A stretch of 64,000 bases of DNA, taken from JAYOEY01 sp038116945. GTDB taxonomy: Bacteria; Pseudomonadota; Alphaproteobacteria; MPNO01; UBA2964. The stretch spans positions 62,001 to 126,000 of the forward strand of contig JAYOEY010000001.1 in NCBI GenBank assembly GCA_038116945.1. The letters are read 5' to 3'. Every line of letters begins with the position of its first letter. The first letter of the stretch is position 1. The notes under the pieces were generated by a model. That model was given only the letters and a program-made list of their open reading frames with translations, ran no database searches and was not told where the DNA came from. Position numbers and translations under genes: made by a program. This document shows positions 52,753 to 62,284 of this stretch, piece after piece.

Positions 52753-54021
52753 ATGGACGACCAGGAACGCCCGCTGAACATTTTGATGGTGGCTTATGCC
52801 TGCAGCCCGCTCCGGACCAGCGAACATTTCCTGGGGTGGGAGTGGGCCCGGCGCCTTTCCGAATTTCATCGGGTAACCGTTATCACGCAGGCTCAGCGGA
52901 TCGCCGAAAGCGATGGGCTGAGGCCGGACAGTCTCTCGATGCTGCCGGTAGAGGTTCGCGGATTTCAATGGCTTCGACGTCTTGGCCCGCTGGGGCAGGC
53001 CGTCCACCTGCAGCTTTGGCAGCGCTACGCCGCCCGGCTGGGGCAGAAAGTCCTTGCTGCCGACAGGTTCGATCTGGTCCACCAGACGACGTTTCACACC
53101 TATCGAATTCCCGGTTTGCTGGCGCGCCCGGGAAATCCGCCATTCGTGTGGGGACCGATTGCGGGGCTAGAAGAAGTTCCCGCGGGTATGGTGTTCGCTC
53201 TTGGCGGCGGCGCAGTTCTGGAACTGGTCAGACGGGCGGCAAACGCGGTCATGCCTTTTTTTCCGTCCATAAGGCGAACCCTAAAACAGTCCGCGCGGGT
53301 CGTGGTTTCGAACCGGCAGACACTGGGCCGCCTGCAGCGCCTGGTTCCAAGACGCTACGATCTGCTGCCGGCAAACGCGATCGATCCCGGTCAGATAAAA
53401 ACCGGGAGCAAAAGTCCGAGTGGGGTGAGGCGGCAAAGCGACCGGCTCCGGCTTCTCGCGGTTGGAAGTTTTGTCAGAATGCGCCCGCTCAATCTTGTAA
53501 TCGAGGCCGTCGCCGGTTTGCCGGATGATGACAAAAAACGGCTACATATCGATTTTGTCGGCGACGGTCCCGATCTGCCGCGTCTGCAAAAGCTGGTCGC
53601 TCGTCACGGTATCGAAGAATGTGTGTCCTTCCTGGGAAGACGGCCAAAGGACGAGCTGTTCGAACTCATGGCGGAGGCAGATCTGCTGGTCTTTCCCAGC
53701 CTGCGCGATAGCGGCAGTTCGGCGATATCGGAGGCCCTGTCGCTAGGGTTGCCGGTTCTGGCCCTGGATCTCGCCGGGCCGTCGGAACTTCTGGCAAGGG
53801 GCGGAGGAATACTGGTTCCGGCGCGCAGTCCGGCTCAGACGAGCAGGGAAATTCGCAGAACCCTGTCGGGTCTGGTCGTGGACCCGTCTGTCCTTGAAAC
53901 AAAAAGCAGCGAGGCGCCGGCAATTGCTCTGGATTTTTCCTGGGATAAGAAAATCGACCAGATGAACCGGATCTATCGCGAAGCCGTTTCAGAAAACGGT
54001 GAGGCTGCTGTCAGGGTCTGA
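52753..54021 (+). CDS. Glycosyltransferase family 4
   Basis: A 422-residue GT-B enzyme. The N-terminal domain starts NILMVAYACSPLRTSEHFLGWEWARRL in segments; the second domain has LLAVGSFVRMRPLNLVIEAVAG, HIDFVGDGPDLPRLQKLVARHGIE, VSFLGRRPKDELFELMAEADLLVFPSLRDSG (in pieces) and SEALSLGLPVLALDLAGPSELLARGGGI. The usual E-x7-E is D-x7-E (DSGSSAISE). It transfers an unidentified sugar in repeat-unit assembly. Confidence 0.9.
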   Translation: MDDQERPLNILMVAYACSPLRTSEHFLGWEWARRLSEFHRVTVITQAQRIAESDGLRPDSLSMLPVEVRGFQWLRRLGPLGQAVHLQLWQRYAARLGQKVLAADRFDLVHQTTFHTYRIPGLLARPGNPPFVWGPIAGLEEVPAGMVFALGGGAVLELVRRAANAVMPFFPSIRRTLKQSARVVVSNRQTLGRLQRLVPRRYDLLPANAIDPGQIKTGSKSPSGVRRQSDRLRLLAVGSFVRMRPLNLVIEAVAGLPDDDKKRLHIDFVGDGPDLPRLQKLVARHGIEECVSFLGRRPKDELFELMAEADLLVFPSLRDSGSSAISEALSLGLPVLALDLAGPSELLARGGGILVPARSPAQTSREIRRTLSGLVVDPSVLETKSSEAPAIALDFSWDKKIDQMNRIYREAVSENGEAAVRV

Positions 54022-54343
54022 GCGGCCCTTCGTTACCTGCCGCGACATACCGCAACGGCTTCGGGCCCGGGTTTTTCCTCAAATTCGCCTGCAGCGGCCG
54101 TCTGCTGTTTTTCCGGACCGATGGACCGGGACATGGGATTTCTGCAGTCTGTGCCGGGTGCTCCGGACCGGCCGGCCCGAAGGTCTGGCGAACCGGTTTC
54201 GTTTCTCCATCGACGGCGCTGCGCCGATTGCGGCGGCAGGAAGCAGGAACTCTCAGCCGGGTTGCCGGTAATGTTCGAGGACCAGCGGTATTTTCGCATT
54301 CATCGGCGGCAGCGACGGGGGGCTGCCCATCCGTCCGGTAGGC
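54022..54343. other. Gap without recognisable gene between convergent genes
   Basis: 322 bases between the GT4 gene (plus) and methyltransferase gene (minus). Several frames stay open for 80-90 codons, but none has a recognisable motif, and arginine/proline/serine-rich translations suggest non-coding GC-rich DNA. No convincing terminator stem was found by eye. Confidence 0.55.
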
Positions 54344-55183
54344 TCATGTCTTTCGTCCGACAACATGTATGTCCGAACATAGCGTAGGGAATCGCTTGAG
54401 CACCGGTTCGCTGATTTTGGCGACCAGTCCTGCCAGCCGTCCGAACGAGCGGGTCAGGACGATGCTGTCTTCTCCGATAAAATTTCGCCCGAAGGTCGAA
54501 ACGATTTCGAATTCGTTCCAGGACATCAGCGTATGAAGGTCTCCTACAGTCGGCTCCCGGACATGTCCGCGGAAAACGGGCTCGTCGTACCATTCCGTCA
54601 ATTCGCTCAAATTCGTCCGGCCGAGGAGAACATGGATTCTTTTTCTGAGGTTTACGACGTTTGGCGTCGCAATGAAGAGATATCCTCCGGGACGCAAGAC
54701 CCGGCGAATTTCAGAGAAAAGTTTCTTGGGGGAATGGTGCCAATGTTCGAGACTGTGAAAGCAGGTGACGATGTCTATGCTGTCGTCGCTCAGGGGCAGT
54801 GGGTCGACGAGGAGATCCTGTTCGTATATCGAGACGCCGAAATTCCGGCGAAACGCGTCCAGGGTTTCGAGGCTTGCCTTTCTGTTGGCGATATCGACTC
54901 CGCCGCCGCCGCCATAGTCGTCCACGACGCTAACGGTGAGGCCGAGTTCGGAAGCGATCGATCCGAACCACGACATCCCGGCCCCGAGATCGAGCGCCGA
55001 ACGGCCGCTTTCGAGCACGCCAAGGCCGGCCGCGACTTCGAAATAGAAAGCCTCGCGCCGATTGACAGCCTCTCCCTTCGCAGCATCGGGGGGACGGCCT
55101 TCCAGGGCGCGAAACACCGATTCGTATGCGGCGTTCAGCGACGATTCGAATGCGCCGTTATTTCTGTCAGGTCCCGATGCCAT
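54344..55183 (-). CDS. Class I SAM-dependent methyltransferase
   Basis: A 279-residue protein with start at 55183; further upstream the frame is open but lacks a plausible N-terminus. The motif I strand ALDLGAGMSWFGSIASELG, VSVVDDYGGGGGVDI, DSIDIVTCFHSLEHWHHSP and SEIRRVLRPGGYLFIATPN fit the Methyltransf_11/23 class. It is the lone minus-strand gene in this stretch of the locus, so it has its own promoter. The acceptor is presumably a sugar. Confidence 0.88.
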   Translation of the reverse strand: MASGPDRNNGAFESSLNAAYESVFRALEGRPPDAAKGEAVNRREAFYFEVAAGLGVLESGRSALDLGAGMSWFGSIASELGLTVSVVDDYGGGGGVDIANRKASLETLDAFRRNFGVSIYEQDLLVDPLPLSDDSIDIVTCFHSLEHWHHSPKKLFSEIRRVLRPGGYLFIATPNVVNLRKRIHVLLGRTNLSELTEWYDEPVFRGHVREPTVGDLHTLMSWNEFEIVSTFGRNFIGEDSIVLTRSFGRLAGLVAKISEPVLKRFPTLCSDIHVVGRKT

Positions 55184-55458
55184 GGTTGTAAATGTTGGGT
55201 CCGGTTTTGAGTCTGAAAATCGATGATAAAGCCCGCGACGTCGCAATTTACGGCCTTGCCCGGCAAAGCGTCGCGGGACGGGTGCGTCGATAATAGTGCG
55301 AGTGGAACGACTCCCGCAATTCGCCAGTCAGCCTCGGCGTCTGTCGTCCGCAAATCGGTTGGCGCAAACCTATCTGTGATATATCAACAAATCATAACCT
55401 GTTGGGGCCATAATACCGGGCGTGTCTAGAATTGAAGCGGCGTTGATGCCGATATTCG

Positions 55459-56526
55459 GTGGAGAACACAGGTCCATTGGCCGGAAACGACAAACTGCTG
55501 CTCGCTCCTCTCCCGACGCCGGGCAATCCCCGATGGTGGGTGCCTGTCAGCCACGGCCGCATGCTGTCCAACAGCCTGGACGTATATGTGCCATATGCCC
55601 GGCTCGGCCGGCTTACCAAGGCGATCTTCGTAGAGTCCCTGTCGAGGTGGGGCGGGGCGGCATTGCTGCCGGGCAAAAAGCCTGCGGTCGATTTTGCGGT
55701 CTCGCGTCTCGAGGCGGTTCTTGAGGGAGTGTTCGGTACGCGGAATCTCGCCTTTTCCGTTTCCGCTGGATGTCCGGGCAGGTTCCAGAAGACGACATAC
55801 CAGATCATGCGGCTTGACGGAGAGATACTGGGCTATCTGAAAATCGCAAATTCGGAAGGCGCATGCGAAAGGATCCGCAATGAAGCGGTTACGCTGAGGC
55901 GGCTTCGCGAACGGTGCGGCGGGACGATTCCCGAATTGCTGCATGAGGGCGAGGAGTGCGGCATGGCTTTTCTGCTGACAGAACCGGGCCCCAATTGTGC
56001 CGGCCCTGCCGATCTCGACAGGCGACATTTCGAATTCCTCGAGCGCCTCAATCCGGAGGAGGATCGTAATCGATTCGCCGACAGCCTGTTGGCTCAACTG
56101 GAAGGCCGTCTGATCGGAGGGGAAGGGGCGGATCTGGATTTCTGGTCGGGATGCCTCGACTGGGCGACAAAAAAATTGAGGGGAGTGCAGGTGCGGTTCG
56201 GGTGGTCGCACGGCGATTTCGCCCCATGGAATACGAAAGTTGGAGAAAACGGACTTTTCGTTTTCGATTGGGAAAGGGGAACCGAAGATGCCCCTGTTTT
56301 ATGGGATGTTATGCATTTCATGGTACAGACGGCCAGTTCCCTGGGTAAGCCCTGGCGCCCGGAGCCGCCCTCGGGGCTGGGACACGATGTTTCCGACGAG
56401 GCCTGGTACGGGTTGCTGGCGGCCTACTGCGTGAATTCCGCGATGGACCTGTCGGCCGAAAACTCGCCGGACATTGAGCGCGCGGTCGGGTTCAGACGCC
56501 GGGTTCTCAAGGGGTTGTGCATTTGA
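55459..56526 (+). CDS. APH-fold kinase-like protein
   Basis: A 355-residue protein starting at a GTG, with an aminoglycoside phosphotransferase/choline kinase-like fold. Lys128 in YLKIAN and Glu142 in RNEAVTLRR are the ATP-binding pair, HGDFAPWN (His251, Asp253, Asn258) the catalytic loop, and FDWERG (Asp270) the metal-binding loop. The N-terminal 100 residues are unlike a simple APH domain. Antibiotic resistance is unlikely from context; phosphorylation of a sugar or small precursor is a reasonable inference. Confidence 0.78.
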   Translation: MENTGPLAGNDKLLLAPLPTPGNPRWWVPVSHGRMLSNSLDVYVPYARLGRLTKAIFVESLSRWGGAALLPGKKPAVDFAVSRLEAVLEGVFGTRNLAFSVSAGCPGRFQKTTYQIMRLDGEILGYLKIANSEGACERIRNEAVTLRRLRERCGGTIPELLHEGEECGMAFLLTEPGPNCAGPADLDRRHFEFLERLNPEEDRNRFADSLLAQLEGRLIGGEGADLDFWSGCLDWATKKLRGVQVRFGWSHGDFAPWNTKVGENGLFVFDWERGTEDAPVLWDVMHFMVQTASSLGKPWRPEPPSGLGHDVSDEAWYGLLAAYCVNSAMDLSAENSPDIERAVGFRRRVLKGLCI

Positions 56527-56575
56527 CGACCTGATCCGGAACGAGGTCCAGGAAGAAGAGTTGGCGAAGAGTTTC

Positions 56576-57463
56576 ATGACGGAAAACGCACCGAAGATTT
56601 CGATTGTCACGCCATCGTACGAGCAGGCCGCGTTTCTCGGTGCGGCGATGGACAGTGTTCTGGATCAGGGCTATCCGGAGCTGGAATACATCGTCATCGA
56701 TGGCGGGTCGAAAGACGGTTCCGTCGACGTCATTCGCGAACGCGCTGACAGGGTCGCCTACTGGGTGAGCGAGCCGGACCAGGGGCAGAGCGATGCGCTG
56801 GCAAAGGGGATGGCGCGGGCAACCGGCGATATTATCGGATGGCTGAATTCTGACGATATTTATTTTCCGGGCGCCTTCGCGCGCGTGGCGGAAGTGTTTT
56901 CGCGTATGCCTTCGGTCGATGTCGTCCACGGAAGCTGCGGAATCGTCGATACTGCCGGCGTTCGCCATGGCACGCGTCGCGATATCGACTTCAACCGCGA
57001 CGAAGCGCTTTTCTGGACGCCGATCATGCAGCCTGAGGCCTTTGTCCGGAGAAGGATGCTGGAAAAGGTAGGGCCGCCGCGCGCCGATCTGCACTACCTG
57101 ATGGACAAGGAATGGTGGTTGCGTATGGCCGCGTCGGGCGCTGTTTTCCAGCGGATTGACGATACGTTGGCGGCGCTGCGCTATCACGGTGCGACGAAGA
57201 CTTCCTCCCAGTGGCAGGAAGAAGGATACCACCGGGAAAGGGATCTGGTTTTGCGGCAGTACTGGGACGATTTCGGACTTGGTTTCCGTCTGCCGCGGAA
57301 CGAAAAACTGAGACGCGGTCTGCATGCCGGGATGGATTTTTACTCGCGCGTCCTGCACCAGTTCCGGATCGTTCAGCTTTATGGGCGCTTTGACCGGATT
57401 TCGCCGTCCGTCGAGCGCGCCATGGGGGCGGCGGACAGGGGCAAGGCGGGAGTTCGGGAATAA
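56576..57463 (+). CDS. Glycosyltransferase family 2
   Basis: A 295-residue GT-A inverting transferase. ISIVTPSYEQAAFLGAAMDSVLDQG, YIVIDGGSKDGSVDVI and GWLNSDDIYFPGAF (with the SDD metal site) are clear. I start it at the ATG at 56576, since the frame upstream overlaps the kinase gene and adds a non-family tail. The transferred sugar is unknown. Confidence 0.93.
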   Translation: MTENAPKISIVTPSYEQAAFLGAAMDSVLDQGYPELEYIVIDGGSKDGSVDVIRERADRVAYWVSEPDQGQSDALAKGMARATGDIIGWLNSDDIYFPGAFARVAEVFSRMPSVDVVHGSCGIVDTAGVRHGTRRDIDFNRDEALFWTPIMQPEAFVRRRMLEKVGPPRADLHYLMDKEWWLRMAASGAVFQRIDDTLAALRYHGATKTSSQWQEEGYHRERDLVLRQYWDDFGLGFRLPRNEKLRRGLHAGMDFYSRVLHQFRIVQLYGRFDRISPSVERAMGAADRGKAGVRE

Positions 57464-57564
57464 TGGTCGGGGGACATTTGAGCGTGACGTGGCGGGAACA
57501 GATGCGGGTTCTATGTGACGTTCATCCGGTCGTGTCCTGACGGCGCGCGGGAGAAAGCAGCGAA

Positions 57565-58758
57565 TTGGCGGTGTCCGGAACGAAAATCCTGTGGACGATC
57601 TGGGTCCGGGGCCTGCGGCCGGTCTACGCATTCGCGCTGCACATGATCGACCGGGTTATCGGTCTCCTGCCGGCGGTCGAGAAACCCGGAACCGTACTGG
57701 TCGTACGAAGCGACAATCTGGGCGATTTTCTGTTGTGGCTCGAAACGGCAAAAGGCCTGCGCGACCTGTACCCGGCGCCGGCCTATCGGATCACGCTGGC
57801 CGTAAAATCGAACTGGGCGGGGTTGGCCGGTATGCTGCCCTACTGGGACGACATTCGCCCGATCGAATATCGCTCAATGTTCTGGAAGCCGCTTTACCGT
57901 TTGGGGTTCCTGTTCCGCTTGAGGCGGGAAGGCTATGAGATCGCCGTCAATGCGCAGTTTACGCATGACGGGTACTGGGGAGATTCCATCGTCAGGGCGA
58001 GCGGCGCCCGGGTGCGGGTCGGGATGGCGGGCAGCACGGGAGGGCTTTCGGCCTGTGAATTCCACCGCGTCCTTGCCGGATATACGCGTTTGATCGAATG
58101 CGATCCCGCTCGGCTCTTTGAAAGCGACCGGAACATGTCTCTTCTCCTCGCGCTCGGCGGAACACAGCCCAGGACGGCGCCAGCCGATCTGTCGCAGCTG
58201 TGCGACGGGCCATCAGACAGGCTTGCGCCAGACTATTTCATCGTGGCGCCCGGGACCGAGCAGCCCGGACGGCGGTGGCCCGAAGACCGCTTTGCCCGCA
58301 TTCTCGCCCATGTTCAGGAGCGCACGGGCTGGCAGGCGGTTCTGGTTGGAACTTCGGGAGAGCGCCCTATTGCGGAAGCCTTGTTGGGATGTCTGAATGG
58401 GGAAGAGGTTGTCGACCTTGTTGGCGAAACATCCCTGACGGAGTTGTTCTCCCTTATTCGCCATGCCAGAATTTTGGTCGGAAACGATTCAGGCAGCATC
58501 CATGTCGCTGCTGCCGTGGGAACGCCGGCCTTTGCCGTGCTGGGCGGGGGGCAGTACGGGCGGTTCCTGCCCTACGGGACGAATGACGGGGAGGACGGCG
58601 CGTTGCCGGAGTCCCTCATCCATAAAATGGAATGTTTTGGGTGCGACTGGCGGTGCATCTATCCTGTCGAGGACAACGAACCCTACCCATGTGTTTCCGG
58701 GGTAAACGAAGCGGCATTTGCCGCGCTGATTGATCGCGCGATCGACGCCGGGCGATAG
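57565..58758 (+). CDS. Glycosyltransferase family 9 (heptosyltransferase-like)
   Basis: A 397-residue GT-B enzyme of the ADP-heptose:LPS heptosyltransferase family. VLVVRSDNLGDFLLWLETAKGL, APGTEQPGRRWPEDRFARI, LVGETSLTELFSLIRHARILVGNDSGSIHVAAAVGTPAFAVL (in pieces) and the cysteine segment KMECFGCDWRCIYP are diagnostic. The start at TTG 57565 is chosen because GGGAGAAAG is about 11 bases before it. In this locus it may use a nucleotide-activated heptose or related sugar. Confidence 0.92.
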   Translation: MAVSGTKILWTIWVRGLRPVYAFALHMIDRVIGLLPAVEKPGTVLVVRSDNLGDFLLWLETAKGLRDLYPAPAYRITLAVKSNWAGLAGMLPYWDDIRPIEYRSMFWKPLYRLGFLFRLRREGYEIAVNAQFTHDGYWGDSIVRASGARVRVGMAGSTGGLSACEFHRVLAGYTRLIECDPARLFESDRNMSLLLALGGTQPRTAPADLSQLCDGPSDRLAPDYFIVAPGTEQPGRRWPEDRFARILAHVQERTGWQAVLVGTSGERPIAEALLGCLNGEEVVDLVGETSLTELFSLIRHARILVGNDSGSIHVAAAVGTPAFAVLGGGQYGRFLPYGTNDGEDGALPESLIHKMECFGCDWRCIYPVEDNEPYPCVSGVNEAAFAALIDRAIDAGR

Positions 58759-58843
58759 GAATGAATGGCTGGGCATGCGTCGAATCCTTGCGTGTGCGTT
58801 GCCGAATTTTTGAAGTTGCAAGAGTGGGTCTTCCCAAATCGAT

Positions 58844-59635
58844 ATGTCGCAGCCTTCCCCCGATACTGAAAAGAATGCCCGGTGCCGGCTCTGCCATGGT
58901 CTGGTCCGGAACAGATTCGGCCTGAAAGTCCTCGGCAAATACGACGTCGCGTACGGCGAATGCGTCGAATGCGGTTCGCTCCAGACGGAACCGCCTTACT
59001 GGCTGGACGAAGCCTACAAGAACAATCTCTCGGGATCCGATACCGGCGCCGCCCAAAGAAACCTAGAGAATTTCATCGCCACATTCGTGGTATGCAAACT
59101 CTTCGCGCTCACGAACGCGGTCGATTTCGGCGGCGGAGACGGTTTTCTGTGCCGGCTGTTGCGCGACTACAACATAAACTGTTTCGTTGAGGACAAATTC
59201 GCCGATCCGGTTTATGCGCAGGGATTTACGGAGCCCGATTTCGATAGCCCGGATCTGGTGACAGGATTCGAGGTTCTTGAGCATCTGCCCGACCCGGAAA
59301 AAGATGTGGTCCGCCTTTTCGGTCACGGTGCTCCTGTCGTTTTCGTCAGCACCGAGATCTATTCCGAACAGGGAACGGACTGGTGGTACCTCTCGCCGGA
59401 TACCGGCCAGCACATATTCTTTTACAGCAGGAAAGCGCTGGAATTGATTGCGGAGAGGTTCGGTTACGAGAGCAAGCTTGCCGGAAGCTACATTCTGTTC
59501 GTGAAAAACGGACGACATTCGCAGTTGAGACTCGCCATCGCGCGATTGTTCCTGAGAAGGAGGATATGCAAATTGCTCAGGGCGGTAGTTTTCTTACTGC
59601 CCGCCTCAGGCGTGTCGCGAGATCATCGTCGCTGA
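58844..59635 (+). CDS. Class I methyltransferase with N-terminal zinc-ribbon-like part
   Basis: A 263-residue protein. CRLCHG and GECVECGSLQTEPPYW place four cysteines at the N-terminus as in the zinc-binding part of C-methyltransferases such as those acting on dTDP-keto-sugars. The SAM core is AVDFGGGDGFLCRLLRDYN, LVTGFEVLEHLPDPEKDVV and a final FYSRKALELIAERFGYE. The combination suggests a sugar methyltransferase, but the C-terminal half of a full C-methyltransferase is missing, so the product is unclear. Confidence 0.82.
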   Translation: MSQPSPDTEKNARCRLCHGLVRNRFGLKVLGKYDVAYGECVECGSLQTEPPYWLDEAYKNNLSGSDTGAAQRNLENFIATFVVCKLFALTNAVDFGGGDGFLCRLLRDYNINCFVEDKFADPVYAQGFTEPDFDSPDLVTGFEVLEHLPDPEKDVVRLFGHGAPVVFVSTEIYSEQGTDWWYLSPDTGQHIFFYSRKALELIAERFGYESKLAGSYILFVKNGRHSQLRLAIARLFLRRRICKLLRAVVFLLPASGVSRDHRR

Positions 59636-59664
59636 CGAACGAAAATCCCGTGGATTCGGGTAAA

Positions 59665-61062
59665 TCAGGCCGGCCTGGCTATGCGACGACCGTTCTCGTA
59701 TTGCCACGCCGCGAGTCCAAGCCCCAGATAGATAAAAGTCGAGAGATCGGTTGCATAAGCAACGTAATAAAATGTCGTCGAGAGCGTGATTATGAATGCC
59801 GCATAACCGATCGAACTCATGGCTGGAGAGGAATTTTGTTTGAACTGGCGGTAAAGCCTGGTCAGGCTTCTTATGAAAAAGAGTATAAACAAAATTCCTC
59901 CCAGCAGGCCGCTTTGCACGCCCAGGGTTAGAAAAAAGTTATGAGGCGATGTCGTAATCAGGTCGTCGCCCAGTATGAATGCGAAACTCCGGCCAAAACC
60001 GGTGCCAAAAACCGGCGCGGCGCCGATCATTTCGATGGCCCTGTTCCAGAGCATCAGGCGCCAGATTGCTGTCGGGTCATCCTTGTACGATTTGAAAAGA
60101 AGAATGCTTTTGTCGAATGCCGAGTCGAAGTCGTTTATGAGGGATCCGATGGCCAGGAAAATCACAAATGCTGCGCACAGGATCAATGACGCCAGAACGA
60201 TCTGGTACAGGTGGCTGTTTTTCTCTGTCTTGAACATCATCATCAAACAGAACGCGACGGCAGCCGAAAGCCACACCGCACGGTTAAAAGTGATGATAGC
60301 CAGGGTCAGGATCGCGAACATTGCGGTGTAAACGAAGATGCCGCTTAATTTCGAAGGGGCCATTTTTTTAAGAACAAGAAGACCGATACCGGCATGCAGC
60401 AGCCCGAGCATGCCCGATGCGGTAAGCCAACGAGCTGAACGGCTAATGGAAAAATTGAACTCTACAAGGCCGATTACGACTGCTGCCGGTATAAGTAACA
60501 GGAACGAATAAGTAACAAGACGAAAGGCGAGAAAAATCTGATCGTGATCTTCAAGAAACAGTAGAGCGTATATCAGAAGTATAAGTGACGAGTAATAGGT
60601 TCGGTATTCGCCGGCTGCACTTATGCCGGCGCTCGAAACCGAAAAAATGCACACAACTGTCAGATAAAAGAAAAACAGCCAGGCGAGTCCATTGGATCTT
60701 ATAGAATATGACAGAAACGATGTGTTGATAATGGCTTTAACGACCGTCGCGGACAAAATGGTCGCCAACAGCATATCCATTGGATAAATATACAAACCGC
60801 GAATTTGCAGTGCGATCGGGCCGTCGTTCAGTATCTGGAATTCGAGGCCGATTATTTGTTCCAAGGGTACCGTAAGGGCGAGGATCGCCGCGGGGTATCT
60901 GTATGCGATGGCCGTGCCGGCCATGAAACCCATGCAGGCCGTAAAGAGGTATATCGCATTGGGACCGCCCGCCGCGATAAACAGGGCGGTTGCCAGGATC
61001 GCAGAACCGGCGAGCAGCTGGGGCGGTCTGGTTATCGAATACATATTCGCGAAACCGGGCAA
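59665..61062 (-). CDS. O-antigen polymerase/ligase-like membrane protein (Wzy/WaaL)
   Basis: A 465-residue protein with about ten to twelve hydrophobic segments and the periplasmic loop typical of the Wzy_C/O-antigen ligase family: PVFGTGFGRSFAFILGD, then TTSPHNFFLTLGVQSGLLGG with the conserved HN. Base composition is visibly lower in GC and richer in Ile/Phe codons than neighbouring genes, which is usual for polymerases and hints at transfer. It is in a minus-strand operon with the GT4 and flippase genes. Confidence 0.88.
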   Translation of the reverse strand: MPGFANMYSITRPPQLLAGSAILATALFIAAGGPNAIYLFTACMGFMAGTAIAYRYPAAILALTVPLEQIIGLEFQILNDGPIALQIRGLYIYPMDMLLATILSATVVKAIINTSFLSYSIRSNGLAWLFFFYLTVVCIFSVSSAGISAAGEYRTYYSSLILLIYALLFLEDHDQIFLAFRLVTYSFLLLIPAAVVIGLVEFNFSISRSARWLTASGMLGLLHAGIGLLVLKKMAPSKLSGIFVYTAMFAILTLAIITFNRAVWLSAAVAFCLMMMFKTEKNSHLYQIVLASLILCAAFVIFLAIGSLINDFDSAFDKSILLFKSYKDDPTAIWRLMLWNRAIEMIGAAPVFGTGFGRSFAFILGDDLITTSPHNFFLTLGVQSGLLGGILFILFFIRSLTRLYRQFKQNSSPAMSSIGYAAFIITLSTTFYYVAYATDLSTFIYLGLGLAAWQYENGRRIARPA

Positions 61063-61087
61063 TCCGTTTGAAAAATCAAAATCAATG

Positions 61088-62284
61088 CTAGTCCGGGACC
61101 GCCGGGCGGTTCAATTCAATTAGCGCCTGAACGCCATGCCCGAATGTATGCCGCAGGTTCTCCGGAGAATATTTGATCTCCGTCGCCTGTCTTGCCGCGG
61201 CGGCTCGTTCCTCGAGCTCGACGGGGGAGAGATCGCTCATTTCCCGAATAACCTCGCTGATTGAGGTCGGGCTGCAGTCATCGAACAGCATTCCGAAGTC
61301 ATCGACATCGATGCCCGATGCCGGGCTGACAATGGGTATCAGTCCTGTTTGCATTCCGGCGATGACGGAGCCGGAGATTCCTTCCGCGCATGAAGGCAGG
61401 ACGACGAAGGCGCATTCGGTTGCGACGGTTCTGAATTTTTCGCCGGCGAGATCGAGAATGCCGATCAGATGGATATTCGGCATCTTATAGAGCTCGCGGT
61501 GGTAACAATTCACGAAGTCGCGCTCATATTCGACGCTCGCGCATATATAAAGCTCCAGGTCCGGCGACGTTCCGAAGACTTCGAGCAGCAGATCCAGCCC
61601 CTTATGAACCTGGCCGCGCGATCCGATGAACAGAAACTTCTTTCTGGCCTGTTCAAAATTCCTGTTGAATTTCTGAATGAAGGAAAATCCGATATTGGGG
61701 ATCTGGAAGATCGGTCCGTGATATTCGTCGAATGTCCTTCTTACGAAATCGTTGCCGATCAGAAAAATTGCGTCGCACTGGCTCAAATCCTGGGGGTCGT
61801 TTTCGCGATCCGGGTTAGGGGGCGCCCTGTAGCCACGCCGTTTCTCAAGATCGTCGATGCGTTTCTTCTGCTGCTCGATATGAAACTTGCGGTCGCTGCC
61901 CGTTCCGAGCCACGCGAGGCTCGTGCCGTTCCGCCTGCGGATACTCATGAACAGTTCGCCGATGCCGATGATGAGACGGTATTGGGCCGTCGCCGGAAGT
62001 CGCCGCGAACGAAAATCGACGACATCGACGATGAAGCCGTTTTGATCCAGGACTTCGGCCAGGATAAGGGCCATCTCTCTCTGCGCGTGGCGGCTTGCGG
62101 GATCGGTCGGGGCAGGGGAGATAAAAGGCTGCGAGATATATATCAGGAGGGCCCGCATCTCATGGACGCCGGTGCGACCGAAATGATCCGTTACGCTGGG
62201 ATAGCCGATCCATTGCCGCCATTTGCTGGCACAAAAATGATAGAAACGCGGACCGGCCAGACGGAGCAGAAGCGGTTTGATCAT
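61088..62284 (-). CDS. Glycosyltransferase (GT4-like, GT-B fold)
   Basis: A 398-residue protein; the ATG at 62284 overlaps the flippase stop by four bases (ATGA). FLFIGSRGQVHKGLDLLLEVFG and FVVLPSCAEGISGSVIAGMQTGLIPIVSPASGIDVDDFG are the nucleotide-sugar-binding part. In the usual E-x7-E motif the second Glu is Ala. The first 100 residues are less typical of GT4. It likely adds a sugar to the repeat unit, though activity with the altered motif needs caution. Confidence 0.8.
   Translation of the reverse strand: MIKPLLLRLAGPRFYHFCASKWRQWIGYPSVTDHFGRTGVHEMRALLIYISQPFISPAPTDPASRHAQREMALILAEVLDQNGFIVDVVDFRSRRLPATAQYRLIIGIGELFMSIRRRNGTSLAWLGTGSDRKFHIEQQKKRIDDLEKRRGYRAPPNPDRENDPQDLSQCDAIFLIGNDFVRRTFDEYHGPIFQIPNIGFSFIQKFNRNFEQARKKFLFIGSRGQVHKGLDLLLEVFGTSPDLELYICASVEYERDFVNCYHRELYKMPNIHLIGILDLAGEKFRTVATECAFVVLPSCAEGISGSVIAGMQTGLIPIVSPASGIDVDDFGMLFDDCSPTSISEVIREMSDLSPVELEERAAAARQATEIKYSPENLRHTFGHGVQALIELNRPAVPD

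Noticed and set aside
54033..54387. Open frames of 88-90 codons in the gap between the GT4 and methyltransferase genes
   Set aside because: Both strands are equally open, translations are Arg/Pro/Ser rich and no ribosome site precedes them.
55459..56526. Aminoglycoside resistance gene
   Set aside because: Only the general APH fold is shared and the gene is inside a polysaccharide locus with no mobile element.
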